7,467 nt of DNA from Candidatus Bipolaricaulis sp. (GTDB lineage: Bacteria; Bipolaricaulota; Bipolaricaulia; Bipolaricaulales; Bipolaricaulaceae): the NCBI GenBank assembly GCA_020062805.1, contig JAGUVP010000073.1:1-7467 (forward strand), read 5' to 3'. Position numbers and translations under genes: made by a program. Below the pieces are notes generated by a model. That model did no database searches and was not told the DNA's origin. It saw nothing but the letters and a program-made list of their open reading frames with translations. How positions within the stretch are numbered: position 1 is the first letter of the stretch; each line of letters begins with the position of its first letter. Shown in pieces: positions 1 to 5,849 of this stretch.

Positions 1-657
1 CACCTGCCCACCCACCACGGCCAGGTCGCCGACGAAGAACCCCGGCGCATCGCCGTGCGCCCCGTACAGGCGCTTCAGCTTGTCGAAGGTCGAGGCGGCA
101 TCTCCGGTCGACATCTCCAAGCGGCGGATCCCGAGAGAGGGGAATTGCTCGCTCCACCGCATCACCAACGCCTCCATCTCCATGCAGTCCGGACATCCCT
201 CGGCCCGGGTGAAGAGCACCGCCTCCGTAGCGATGGGAGGGAGTTTGGTGAGGGGCGAGGGCGCACCCGCGGCCAGCGCCCGGCGGATCTCCTCTTCCAA
301 AGTCAGCTCCTGGCCGATCCCGGACCGCGTGACGGGCTCCGGGCCGAGGCCGTAGAACGTGTTCCCCACCAAGGCCACGTCGCCCACGAACACCATCGGC
401 ACCGGGCCAAGCTCGGCACCATACGCAGCGATGAGCCTCCTCAGGAGGTTCCACCCGTCCGAGGTGTGGATCCCGTAGCGCTGGATCTGGAACGCGAGCC
501 CTCCCTGGACCAGCGTTCCCAGGAACGTCTCGACCTGTTTGCAGTGCGCACACCCTCCCTCGTAGAAGAACAGAAGCTCCATCTCCTGTGCGCCCGCGAC
601 CCAACCTCCAATCACAAGCCCCGCCAGGATTCCCAGCACCACGCGCCTAGCCCTCAT
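1..657 (-). CDS. Exported protein with two tandem thioredoxin-like domains (partial, C-terminus outside window)
   Basis: Reading minus from ATG 657 gives 219 codons with no stop before the edge, so the C-terminus is missing. Residues 1-23 form a signal peptide (VLGILAGLVIGGWVAGA). Domain one (about 25-140) has C36-A-H-C39 in FFYEGGCAHCKQVETFL and a cis-Pro in PVPMVFVGDVALVG (P87), with an inserted loop near 100-116. It ends in LTLEEEIRRALAAGAPSPL, matching the tail of the thioredoxin-like protein encoded at 1084-1542, but with Ala at both extra cysteine positions. Domain two (from about 145) has C155-P-D-C158 in TRAEGCPDCMEMEAL and APGFFVGDLAVVG near 204-216. The start overlaps arsC by 11 nt, with AGGGGG about 9 nt upstream. 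A role in extracytoplasmic thiol exchange is inferred. Whether a membrane anchor or a further domain follows cannot be seen. Confidence 0.85.
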   Translation of the reverse strand, partial: MRARRVVLGILAGLVIGGWVAGAQEMELLFFYEGGCAHCKQVETFLGTLVQGGLAFQIQRYGIHTSDGWNLLRRLIAAYGAELGPVPMVFVGDVALVGNTFYGLGPEPVTRSGIGQELTLEEEIRRALAAGAPSPLTKLPPIATEAVLFTRAEGCPDCMEMEALVMRWSEQFPSLGIRRLEMSTGDAASTFDKLKRLYGAHGDAPGFFVGDLAVVGGQV

Positions 658-1081
658 GCCGCTCGCCCCCTTCGACGAACCTCTCCCCAATCCAGATCCA
701 CAACGTATCCCGAACCCGACGGAATGCCTCCCGCTGTTCCTCCTCGCTTCCCCGAGCCGAAGCTGGGTCAGGGAAGGATGTGTGCTCGTGCATCCTCCCG
801 CCAGGGAAGAACGGGCAGCTCCCCGGCGCATCGTCCCCGCACAGGGTGACCACCAGATCGAACTCCTCTCCCAGAAGCTCACGCGCGTTCTTGGACCTCT
901 GCCCGGAGATGTCCACGCCCCGCTCCGCGAGGACCTCCACGGAAAGCGGGTGAACCGAGGTGGGTTGGCTCCCCGCACTGGCTGACTCGTAGCGGTCCCC
1001 CGCGAGGTGGCGGAGGATCCCCTCCGCCATCTGGGACCGGGCGGAGTTGTGCACACACAAGAAAAGAACGCGCGTCTTCAT
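647..1081 (-). CDS. arsC: Arsenate reductase, thioredoxin-coupled low-molecular-weight phosphatase type
   Basis: This 144-residue cytoplasmic enzyme reduces arsenate to arsenite for export by ACR3. Near the N-terminus is the phosphatase-type loop LCVHNSARSQMAEG with C9 and R15 (CX5R). The two further redox cysteines, C81 in VTLCGDDAPGSC and C89, have the spacing seen in thioredoxin-coupled ArsC. The FPDPA motif near 103-107 supplies the conserved Asp (D105). This matches the S. aureus/B. subtilis class rather than the glutaredoxin-coupled E. coli R773 class. A cytoplasmic thioredoxin, possibly the mini-thioredoxin in this operon, would recycle it. The start is ATG 1081 with GGAAG 5 nt upstream, two bases after the previous stop. 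An earlier in-frame ATG at 1198 would only overlap the preceding gene. Its last 11 bases overlap the next gene. Confidence 0.95.
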   Translation of the reverse strand: MKTRVLFLCVHNSARSQMAEGILRHLAGDRYESASAGSQPTSVHPLSVEVLAERGVDISGQRSKNARELLGEEFDLVVTLCGDDAPGSCPFFPGGRMHEHTSFPDPASARGSEEEQREAFRRVRDTLWIWIGERFVEGGERHEG

Positions 1082-1083
1082 CG

Positions 1084-1542
1084 TCACTTCCACACGAGCA
1101 GGAGGACCGCCACGCCCACGGCCAGGATGAGCAGGACCTCCAGCGGGCTGAGGACCCGGCGGAGGCTGGTCGGGAGACGCTCCAGCGGCGACGGGCACCC
1201 TTCGGCCCGGCAGCGGAGGATCTCCTCCTCGATCTGCAGCTCCACGGCCAGGCCTACTCCGACGACGGCGAGGTTCCCCACGAACACGGTGGGGACGCTC
1301 TCCTTTGCCAGTCCGTATTCCCTGGCAAGGGTCACCATCCGCCGCCAGTTGTCCGGGCTGAACGTGACCTCGTGGGCCACGACCCGAAGCTCAGGGTACC
1401 TGTCCTGAAGTCCGGCCAGGTACGCCTTCATCACCATGCAGTCCGGGCACGTCGCGGACCAGAAGTAGTGGAGCTCGACCTCGGCCGCCGCGCCCACGGA
1501 CACCACACCGAAGAGAAGAAGAACAAGACCACGCCAGCGCAT
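1084..1542 (-). CDS. Exported thioredoxin-like protein with C-terminal membrane anchor
   Basis: This 152-residue protein has a signal peptide at 1-20 (ending GAAA), then a thioredoxin-like domain with C32-P-D-C35 in FWSATCPDCMVMKAYL and a cis-Pro at P84 in SVPTVFVGNLAVVG. A conserved tail follows, ELQIEEEILRCRAEGCPSPL, holding a second cysteine pair, C111 and C116. Residues about 134-151 form a hydrophobic helix ending in WK, so the domain should sit outside the membrane, held by its C-terminus. The redox partner is unknown; the CcdA-like protein in the same operon is the obvious electron source. It is clearly related to the protein encoded at the left edge. The start overlaps the acr3 stop as TGATG with AGGAGG upstream. 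arsC starts two bases after its stop. A specific function cannot be assigned; the fold and export call are well supported. Confidence 0.85.
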   Translation of the reverse strand: MRWRGLVLLLFGVVSVGAAAEVELHYFWSATCPDCMVMKAYLAGLQDRYPELRVVAHEVTFSPDNWRRMVTLAREYGLAKESVPTVFVGNLAVVGVGLAVELQIEEEILRCRAEGCPSPLERLPTSLRRVLSPLEVLLILAVGVAVLLLVWK

Positions 1543-2675
1543 CACGCCACCTCCTGGACCCGTCGGTCGCCCGGCGCGAACCATCCTCGGGTCCGCAGGC
1601 AGACCCGGACCAACATCAGCATCACCGGGACCTCGATCAGAACGCCGACCACCGTCGCCAACGCCGCTCCCGACGAGAGGCCGTAGAGCATCGTCGCCGT
1701 GGCGATGGCGACCTCGAAGTGGTTCGAAGCGCCGATCATCGCCGACGGCGCCGCGTCCTCGTACCGGAACCGCAGCAACCGTGCCAACCCGTACGTGATC
1801 CCGAAGATGAGCCACGTCTGAAGGAAGAGCGGAATCGCGATCCACAGGATTGTCAGCGGGTTTCCAACGATCGTCTCCCCTTTGAACGTGAACAGAAGGA
1901 CCAGGGTGAGGAGGAGGGCGATCACCGACACAGGCGTGAGCCAGGGAACGAACCGCTCACGGAACCACGCCTCGCCCTTCGATCTCACCATCGATCGGCG
2001 GGTGAAGTAGCCCGCCACGAGCGGGAGCGCCACGTAGATCGCGATCGAGAGGAGAAGCGCCTGCCACGGCACCGGCATCTGGTTGATCCCGAGGAGGAAC
2101 TTCCCCAGCGGCCCGTACAGGACGAGCATGGTGAGGGAGTTGATCGCCACCATCACCAGGGTGTGACCCTGGTTGCCGCGGGCGAGGAACCCCCACACGA
2201 GGACCATCGCCGTACACGGCGCGATCCCGAGGAGGATCGCCCCCGAGATATAGGACCGGAACAGCTCGACCTGGGTCCCATCCTTGACGATCTCCACCCC
2301 CGGCAGGAATCCGCGGAACAGAACCCCCAGGAACAGGGTGGCGATCCCGAGCATCGTGAACGGCTTGATCCCCCAGTTGACGATGAGCGTCAGGAGGACG
2401 GGTTTCGTGTTCTTCCCCGCCCGCACAACCTCGCCGAAGTCGATCTTGACCATGATCGGGTACATCATGAAGAACAGGGCAACCGCGATCGGAATGGACA
2501 CCACCGGGGCTCCGCCGACGTGGATCGCCAGCGAGTCGAGGAACCGCGCCGCATCCGGTGCGGCCTTGCCCAAGAGAATCCCCACTCCGATGCAGAGGAG
2601 GACCCACAGGGTCAAATACCGCTCAAAGACACCCAGACCCGGCCCGCGCCGGGCCTGGGGGTGTTTGGAACCCAC
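1542..2675 (-). CDS. acr3: ACR3-family arsenite efflux permease
   Basis: This 377-residue membrane protein has about ten hydrophobic segments and is of usual ACR3 length. Family hallmarks are clear: [16 protein letters not shown] (65-80), [15 protein letters not shown] (150-164) with C154, [12 protein letters not shown] (314-325), and [13 protein letters not shown] (344-356) with E348. The Cys and Glu correspond to residues shown to be essential in studied ACR3 proteins. It exports arsenite (or antimonite) from the cytoplasm, using the membrane gradient rather than ATP. The start is a GTG at 2675-2673; GAGGG overlapping the upstream stop codon is 8 nt away, and no alternative ATG precedes the first membrane segment. 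A GC-rich hairpin lies inside the first fifteen codons. Its stop overlaps the next start as TGATG. It supplies arsenite export for the downstream arsC. Confidence 0.95.
   Translation of the reverse strand: MGSKHPQARRGPGLGVFERYLTLWVLLCIGVGILLGKAAPDAARFLDSLAIHVGGAPVVSIPIAVALFFMMYPIMVKIDFGEVVRAGKNTKPVLLTLIVNWGIKPFTMLGIATLFLGVLFRGFLPGVEIVKDGTQVELFRSYISGAILLGIAPCTAMVLVWGFLARGNQGHTLVMVAINSLTMLVLYGPLGKFLLGINQMPVPWQALLLSIAIYVALPLVAGYFTRRSMVRSKGEAWFRERFVPWLTPVSVIALLLTLVLLFTFKGETIVGNPLTILWIAIPLFLQTWLIFGITYGLARLLRFRYEDAAPSAMIGASNHFEVAIATATMLYGLSSGAALATVVGVLIEVPVMLMLVRVCLRTRGWFAPGDRRVQEVA
1550..1555 (-). promoter_or_regulatory. Ribosome binding site for the membrane-anchored thioredoxin-like gene
   Basis: AGGAGG on the minus strand lies 7 nt before the ATG at 1542-1540, inside the end of acr3. 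It supports this start over the in-frame ATG at 1845, which would overlap acr3 by about 300 bases and add residues with no thioredoxin or signal character. Confidence 0.65.
2632..2659 (-). repeat. Strong GC-rich hairpin inside the first codons of acr3
   Basis: The minus-strand RNA can form an 11-pair stem with one G-U pair: arms CCCAGGCCCGG and CCGGGTCTGGG around the 6-nt loop CGCGGG. It starts 13 nt after the GTG start codon, in the codons for the short polar N-terminus ahead of the first membrane helix. There is no U-tract, and it lies in coding sequence, so it is not a standard terminator. It could modulate acr3 translation or slow the ribosome. Confidence 0.5.
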
Positions 2676-2686
2676 GACCTACACCC

Positions 2687-3757
2687 TCACAGAGAGGGGT
2701 AGAGGAGCGTGTCCCCGTACGCCGCGCGCCAGGCGGCGATCCCGCCGAGCAGAGCCCGGGCCTTGGTGAACCCCTGTCCCTGGAGGTACTGGGCAATCGG
2801 GGTCGCCTGGGAACCGTCCTCGTCCACGATCCAGATTGCCAGCGCTGTGCCCGGCACCGCCCGCGGCAGCGAAGCGACCCACGTCGCGATCCCGTCCTGT
2901 GCCGTGAATTGAACGTTCACCGCCCCCAGGAAGTGCGCCTGAGCGAACGCCTCCGAGGATCGAATATCCACCATGTACAGGAAGTTCTGGGCCAGCCGGC
3001 TTGGATCTACGACGTTGAACGTTCCGTAGTACGGAGTCCCCATCGGAGGCGTCCTCGCAGCGCCCGGGGCCCAAGCGAAGAACAGATCGCCGTAGACCAG
3101 CCACCACCGCGCCAGCCCTCCACTGATCGCACGAGCGAGCAGGAACCCGTTTTGTTGGAGCGTTTGCCCGGCCTGAACAGCTTGGATCCCCGTCTCATCG
3201 TAGAGGTAGACCACCCGGTTCTTCGGGAGTTCGTTCATCCGCGCCGCGAGGTCCGCGAACGGGATGTTCACGGCTCCCAGCAAGCGCCCTTGAGCGTAGG
3301 CATCGGCCGGCCGCAGGTCCACGAGAACGTAGAACTCCGCGTCAAGTGTCGCTGGCGCTCCCTCATGCGCGCCGATGGTCCGCACCACTCCCCGCACCAC
3401 GACCGGAAGCTGGGGGCGGGTGGGGTCGTTGGAGTTGATGGTCAGGGTCTGGGACACGGGCTGCGCGTAGCGGCTGTAGCCCGCAGTCCTGAATGTCACC
3501 GTCATCGCCACCGTCTCGCCGGGAGCAATGCTCCGTTTGGGAAGCGAGTAGCTCGTACAGGAGCAGTTGTAGCTCACGTTGCTGATGGTGAGGGTGCTCG
3601 TGCCGCTGTTGGTGAGGGTCACGTGGTACTCGACCACCACCCCGTCCATCGCCACGCCGAAGTCGTACAGCTCGGGACTTGCAGTCAGCTTAGGGCTGGC
3701 CAGGGCCACCGTGCCCAGGACCAACAGCCCCACCAGAAGACATCCAATCCGCTTCAT
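2687..3757 (-). CDS. Exported DUF1573 protein fused to two rhodanese-like domains lacking the catalytic Cys
   Basis: This 356-residue protein begins with a cleavable-looking signal peptide (MKRIGCLLVGLLVLGTVALA, 1-20). Residues about 22-127 form a DUF1573 Ig-like domain with the family motif NCSCT (C65, C67), then APGETV and INSNDPTRPQLP. Two rhodanese-like domains follow at about 143-225 and 260-350. Each keeps the VDxR, LGAVN and GG(I/L)AxW features, but the catalytic cysteine is Asp in both: D187 in YLYDETG and D312 in IVDEDG. Sulfur transfer by the usual persulfide is therefore not expected, and binding or structural roles are more likely. The two domains resemble each other, suggesting internal duplication. 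The start is ATG 3757 with a strong AAGGAGG 5 nt upstream. Location between redox genes and acr3 suggests an extracytoplasmic accessory factor. Confidence 0.87.
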   Translation of the reverse strand: MKRIGCLLVGLLVLGTVALASPKLTASPELYDFGVAMDGVVVEYHVTLTNSGTSTLTISNVSYNCSCTSYSLPKRSIAPGETVAMTVTFRTAGYSRYAQPVSQTLTINSNDPTRPQLPVVVRGVVRTIGAHEGAPATLDAEFYVLVDLRPADAYAQGRLLGAVNIPFADLAARMNELPKNRVVYLYDETGIQAVQAGQTLQQNGFLLARAISGGLARWWLVYGDLFFAWAPGAARTPPMGTPYYGTFNVVDPSRLAQNFLYMVDIRSSEAFAQAHFLGAVNVQFTAQDGIATWVASLPRAVPGTALAIWIVDEDGSQATPIAQYLQGQGFTKARALLGGIAAWRAAYGDTLLYPSL

Positions 3758-3780
3758 CTGTTCCTCCTTGCGACGCAGGT

Positions 3781-4029
3781 CTAGCTGCGTTCCTTTGCTT
3801 CCAGGTGCTTCTTGATCTCCGCCACGGGAGCGACATGGCCGGAAACCACGATCTGGCCGTCGATAGCCAGCGCGGGGGTCATCATCACCCCGCGCACCGC
3901 CATCTGCCCCAGATCATCCACCTTCACGACCTCCGCCTCCACGCCCAGCTCGGCCACCGCCTGTTCGGCGTTCCGCAACGTCGCCTTGCACTTCGGGCAC
4001 CCGATACCAAACACCTCAATCCGGCGCAT
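3781..4029 (-). CDS. TM0996/MTH895-family mini-thioredoxin (glutaredoxin-like)
   Basis: This is an 82-residue cytoplasmic protein with no signal or membrane segment. Its active site is C11-P-K-C14 in FGIGCPKCKA, at the end of the first beta strand, and a cis-Pro motif MMTPALAIDG lies near 49-58. Size, CPxC position and the ending VVSGHVAPVAEIKKHL match the TM0996/MTH895 family of minimal thioredoxins, which commonly sit next to ars and permease genes. A plausible job is to provide reducing power to ArsC or to the cytoplasmic face of the CcdA-like protein; this is inferred. The start is ATG 4029 with GGAGG 5 nt upstream. The gap of roughly 62 bases before it is the longest in the operon and has no clear promoter or terminator; a short GCCAC/GTGGC inverted repeat there is too weak to call. 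Confidence 0.88.
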   Translation of the reverse strand: MRRIEVFGIGCPKCKATLRNAEQAVAELGVEAEVVKVDDLGQMAVRGVMMTPALAIDGQIVVSGHVAPVAEIKKHLEAKERS

Positions 4030-4091
4030 CTACACCTCCACGCTCTACCGAGTTTCACCGCCACCCGTCGTGGCCCCACCGAGCTCTCCGA

Positions 4092-4790
4092 TCACGGTGC
4101 CGCGTAGATCAGGTACAGGCCCGCCAGGATCACCAGAACCCCGCACACCGCCTTGACGATCTTCGTACCCCGCGACTTCTCGTTCCAGTTGAGGTAACGC
4201 TGGACCATGCCCATCGACGTCCCCGCCACAACGATCACCGCGCAGTGGCCGAGGGCGTACATCCCCAGGAGCAGTCCCGCGTAGGAGAGGTTCTGGGAGG
4301 CCAGACCGAACGTGACGGCGAGCATCGGGGCCATGTAGGCGAACGTGCACGGCCCGAGGGCGGCCCCAAACACGAGGCCCAGGAGCGCTGCCCCCCAGTA
4401 CCCCTTCGATCCCCCGCCAAGGTTGCCCAGTCCGCTCCGCGGAAGCGGGATCACACCCAACAGGTACAGTCCCACCAGGAAGAACACACCGGCCACGATG
4501 TAGTTCCCGTACGGCCCCACGTCCCCCAGCATCCGCCCGACAGCGGCGGTGATCGCCCCGATAACCCCAATCGTGACAAGGATCCCCAGCGAGAACACGG
4601 TCGAGATGGCAAGCGACCTGCGAACCGTAGGCTGTCCCTGACGGTTGATGTACCCCACCACCAGGGGGATGCTCGCCAGATGGCACGGGCTGAGGACGAC
4701 GCTCAGCACGCCCCACGCGAGGGACCCGGCCACCGCCACGAGGGGCGTCCCCTCTACCGCTTGATTTAGCGCGGCGAACAATCCTCCCAC
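4092..4790 (-). CDS. CcdA/DsbD-type transmembrane thiol-disulfide electron carrier
   Basis: This 232-residue protein has about six hydrophobic segments and the length typical of CcdA. Two internally related motifs carry the key cysteines: LSPCHLASIPLVVGYI (C36) and GAALGPCTFAYMAPML (C148). In CcdA/DsbD proteins these two cysteines pass electrons from cytoplasmic thioredoxin to extracytoplasmic partners. A third cysteine, C183, lies in a later membrane segment (YALGHCAVI). The start is a GTG two bases after the thioredoxin stop, giving a close thioredoxin-CcdA pair. The CcdA-like superfamily includes the ArsG group reported with aromatic-arsenical efflux, so direct transport is an alternative, but both redox cysteines are present and the neighbours are thioredoxins, so electron transfer is favoured. 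No cytochrome c maturation genes are in the window. Confidence 0.82.
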   Translation of the reverse strand: MGGLFAALNQAVEGTPLVAVAGSLAWGVLSVVLSPCHLASIPLVVGYINRQGQPTVRRSLAISTVFSLGILVTIGVIGAITAAVGRMLGDVGPYGNYIVAGVFFLVGLYLLGVIPLPRSGLGNLGGGSKGYWGAALLGLVFGAALGPCTFAYMAPMLAVTFGLASQNLSYAGLLLGMYALGHCAVIVVAGTSMGMVQRYLNWNEKSRGTKIVKAVCGVLVILAGLYLIYAAP

Positions 4791-4792
4791 AG

Positions 4793-5434
4793 CTAGCGAC
4801 CTCCCACGTCTACCCCAAGCTGCTTCCACTTGGAGAGGATCTGTTCCTTGGAGTAGAAGCCCGTGTGTCGGAACAGCTCTTTCCCGTTCGCACCGTAGAA
4901 GATCTGCGTGGGGATGATGCGGATCCCATACCGATCCGCCTCCGAGGGGTTCTTCCACACGTCGATGAACACCACCTCGAACACGTCGGCATACTGGACC
5001 CGCAGCTCTTCGAGGATCGGGGCCATCTGTTTGCACGGGATGCACTTGTCCGCCCCAAGGTCAATGAGCTTGGGAAGAGGCTTGGGGGGCTCAGGAACCG
5101 CGACCGGTCCCTCGGGCACCGGCAGCGGTTCATCGGCAGCCGGCTCGGTCATCTCTTGTGCTGGTTCATCCACCGGTTCCTCGGTCGCTGGGTCGGCCAG
5201 CGGGTCGACGGAGACCTCCACGACGGTCGGCAGCTCGGGCTGAGAGAGGGAGATCCCGGGTTCAGCAACCCCAGCTGCGGGCAGATCCGCCGGCGCCTCC
5301 GAAGCCGCTCCCGGCTGCGACAGCGTCCCCTGTCTGAGGTAGACCGCCCCGGCCACGGCCAGCACGAGGAGGGCAATCACCCCCACCCGGAGCAGTACCT
5401 TCTTCCCGTTCGCGGAATCGTTCTTCTGCGCCAT
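4793..5434 (-). CDS. Membrane-anchored thioredoxin-family protein with Pro/Glu-rich stalk
   Basis: This 213-residue protein has three parts. A short basic N-terminus is followed by one membrane segment at about 13-34. Residues about 35-122 form a low-complexity stalk rich in Pro, Glu, Ala and Val. A thioredoxin domain (about 123-210) carries the active site C131-I-P-C134, a following KQMAPILEEL helix, and the cis-proline at P175 in IIPTQIFY. The positive N-terminus and single anchor place the thioredoxin domain outside the cytoplasm. The start is ATG 5434, four bases after the DGC stop, with AGGGGGAAG just upstream. The gene is followed two bases later by a CcdA-like gene. By analogy with DsbD/CcdA systems, CcdA would keep this thioredoxin reduced; its client here is unknown. 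It lacks a heme-chaperone signature, and no cytochrome c gene is nearby. Confidence 0.9.
   Translation of the reverse strand: MAQKNDSANGKKVLLRVGVIALLVLAVAGAVYLRQGTLSQPGAASEAPADLPAAGVAEPGISLSQPELPTVVEVSVDPLADPATEEPVDEPAQEMTEPAADEPLPVPEGPVAVPEPPKPLPKLIDLGADKCIPCKQMAPILEELRVQYADVFEVVFIDVWKNPSEADRYGIRIIPTQIFYGANGKELFRHTGFYSKEQILSKWKQLGVDVGGR
4800..4805 (-). promoter_or_regulatory. Ribosome binding site for the GTG start of the ccdA-like gene
   Basis: GGGAGG on the minus strand lies 9 nt before the GTG at 4790-4788, inside the last codons of the thioredoxin gene. It supports that GTG over the far-upstream ATG at 5045, which would run through the thioredoxin gene in another frame. A TTG three codons downstream has no suitably spaced site. 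Confidence 0.65.
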
Positions 5435-5438
5435 CGTC

Positions 5439-5849
5439 TCACTTCCCCCTTGGATTCAGGCCGCGTACAGCCTCGGTGATCACCGTCACCGCTCGCTCAC
5501 GGTCCCCTTCGGTCAGAGCCGAAGGCGGGCCCTTCTCGATCTCTAGATCCTCCGACAGGACCAAGGCCGCGTGGGGCGGGGTTCCCGCCCGCTCAGCGAT
5601 CCTCCTGGCGCAGGCCAGCGGACAACCGTCCACGGCCACGACCCGTTCCGCCTCGCGCAGGCGGTTCTGGACCATCGAGTCCCCGTTGGCGAGCGAGGCC
5701 AGGCAGAAGATCCTTCCTTGCCCCGCCTTGACCACCTCGAGCGCCGCCAGACCGGTCAAGGTTCCAACGTTGGACATCCCCCCGAAGCACACGAGCAGCG
5801 CGCACGCTCCCGTAGAGCTTTCATTCTGAGGACCACAGCACCCGCTCAT
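5439..5849 (-). CDS. DGC-domain putative zinc-binding protein
   Basis: This 136-residue cytoplasmic protein is rich in conserved cysteines: C4 and C5 in the N-terminal SGCCGP, C16, C21 in CFGGMSNVGTLTG, C49 in the IFCLASLANGD stretch, and C76 and C80 in VDGCPLACA. The DGCPxxCA motif and the CFGGxSNVG motif are typical of the DGC family, often labelled 'putative zinc-binding protein', whose biochemical role is not established. The start ATG overlaps the permease stop (ATGA). GGAGG lies directly against the ATG, too close to work as a normal ribosome site, so translation is probably coupled to the permease. The same frame stays open far upstream, but that extension runs through the permease gene out of frame and is not real. 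Coupling to the permease suggests metalloid or metal handling for the transporter, which is inference. Confidence 0.85.
   Translation of the reverse strand: MSGCCGPQNESSTGACALLVCFGGMSNVGTLTGLAALEVVKAGQGRIFCLASLANGDSMVQNRLREAERVVAVDGCPLACARRIAERAGTPPHAALVLSEDLEIEKGPPSALTEGDRERAVTVITEAVRGLNPRGK

Noticed and set aside
55..849. Long plus-strand reading frame at the left edge
   Set aside because: It is Arg/Pro/His-rich with no recognisable domain and lies antisense to arsC and the tandem-thioredoxin gene, both of which have clear active-site motifs. It is a GC-rich shadow frame.
1082..1198. N-terminal extension of arsC to ATG 1198
   Set aside because: ArsC proteins begin a few residues before the CX5R loop. 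The ATG at 1081 does this, and the extension is Pro/Gly-rich sequence overlapping the previous gene.
1543..1845. N-terminal extension of the thioredoxin-like gene to ATG 1845
   Set aside because: It would overlap acr3 by about 300 bases. The ATG at 1542 begins a proper signal peptide and has AGGAGG upstream.
2632..2659. Reading the acr3 hairpin as a transcription terminator or insertion scar
   Set aside because: It is inside coding sequence, lacks a U-tract and has no target-site duplication or transposase nearby.
2687..3757. Calling the fused protein an active thiosulfate sulfurtransferase
   Set aside because: Both rhodanese-like domains have Asp at the catalytic Cys position, so the active-enzyme name is not supported.
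1719..3784. Large overlapping plus-strand frames antisense to acr3 and the DUF1573 gene
   Set aside because: Their composition (Arg, Glu, His, Pro repeats such as RRRR and EEEG) is typical of antisense frames of GC-rich genes, and the minus-strand genes there are unambiguous.
4030..4091. Possible internal promoter or terminator between the ccdA-like gene and the mini-thioredoxin
   Set aside because: Only a 5-bp GCCAC/GTGGC inverted repeat without a U-tract and no convincing -35/-10 pair were seen; the rest is explained by the ribosome site.
4791..5045. N-terminal extension of the ccdA-like gene to ATG 5045
   Set aside because: The extension overlaps the thioredoxin gene out of frame and has no membrane character. 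The GTG at 4790 with GGGAGG 9 nt upstream fits better.
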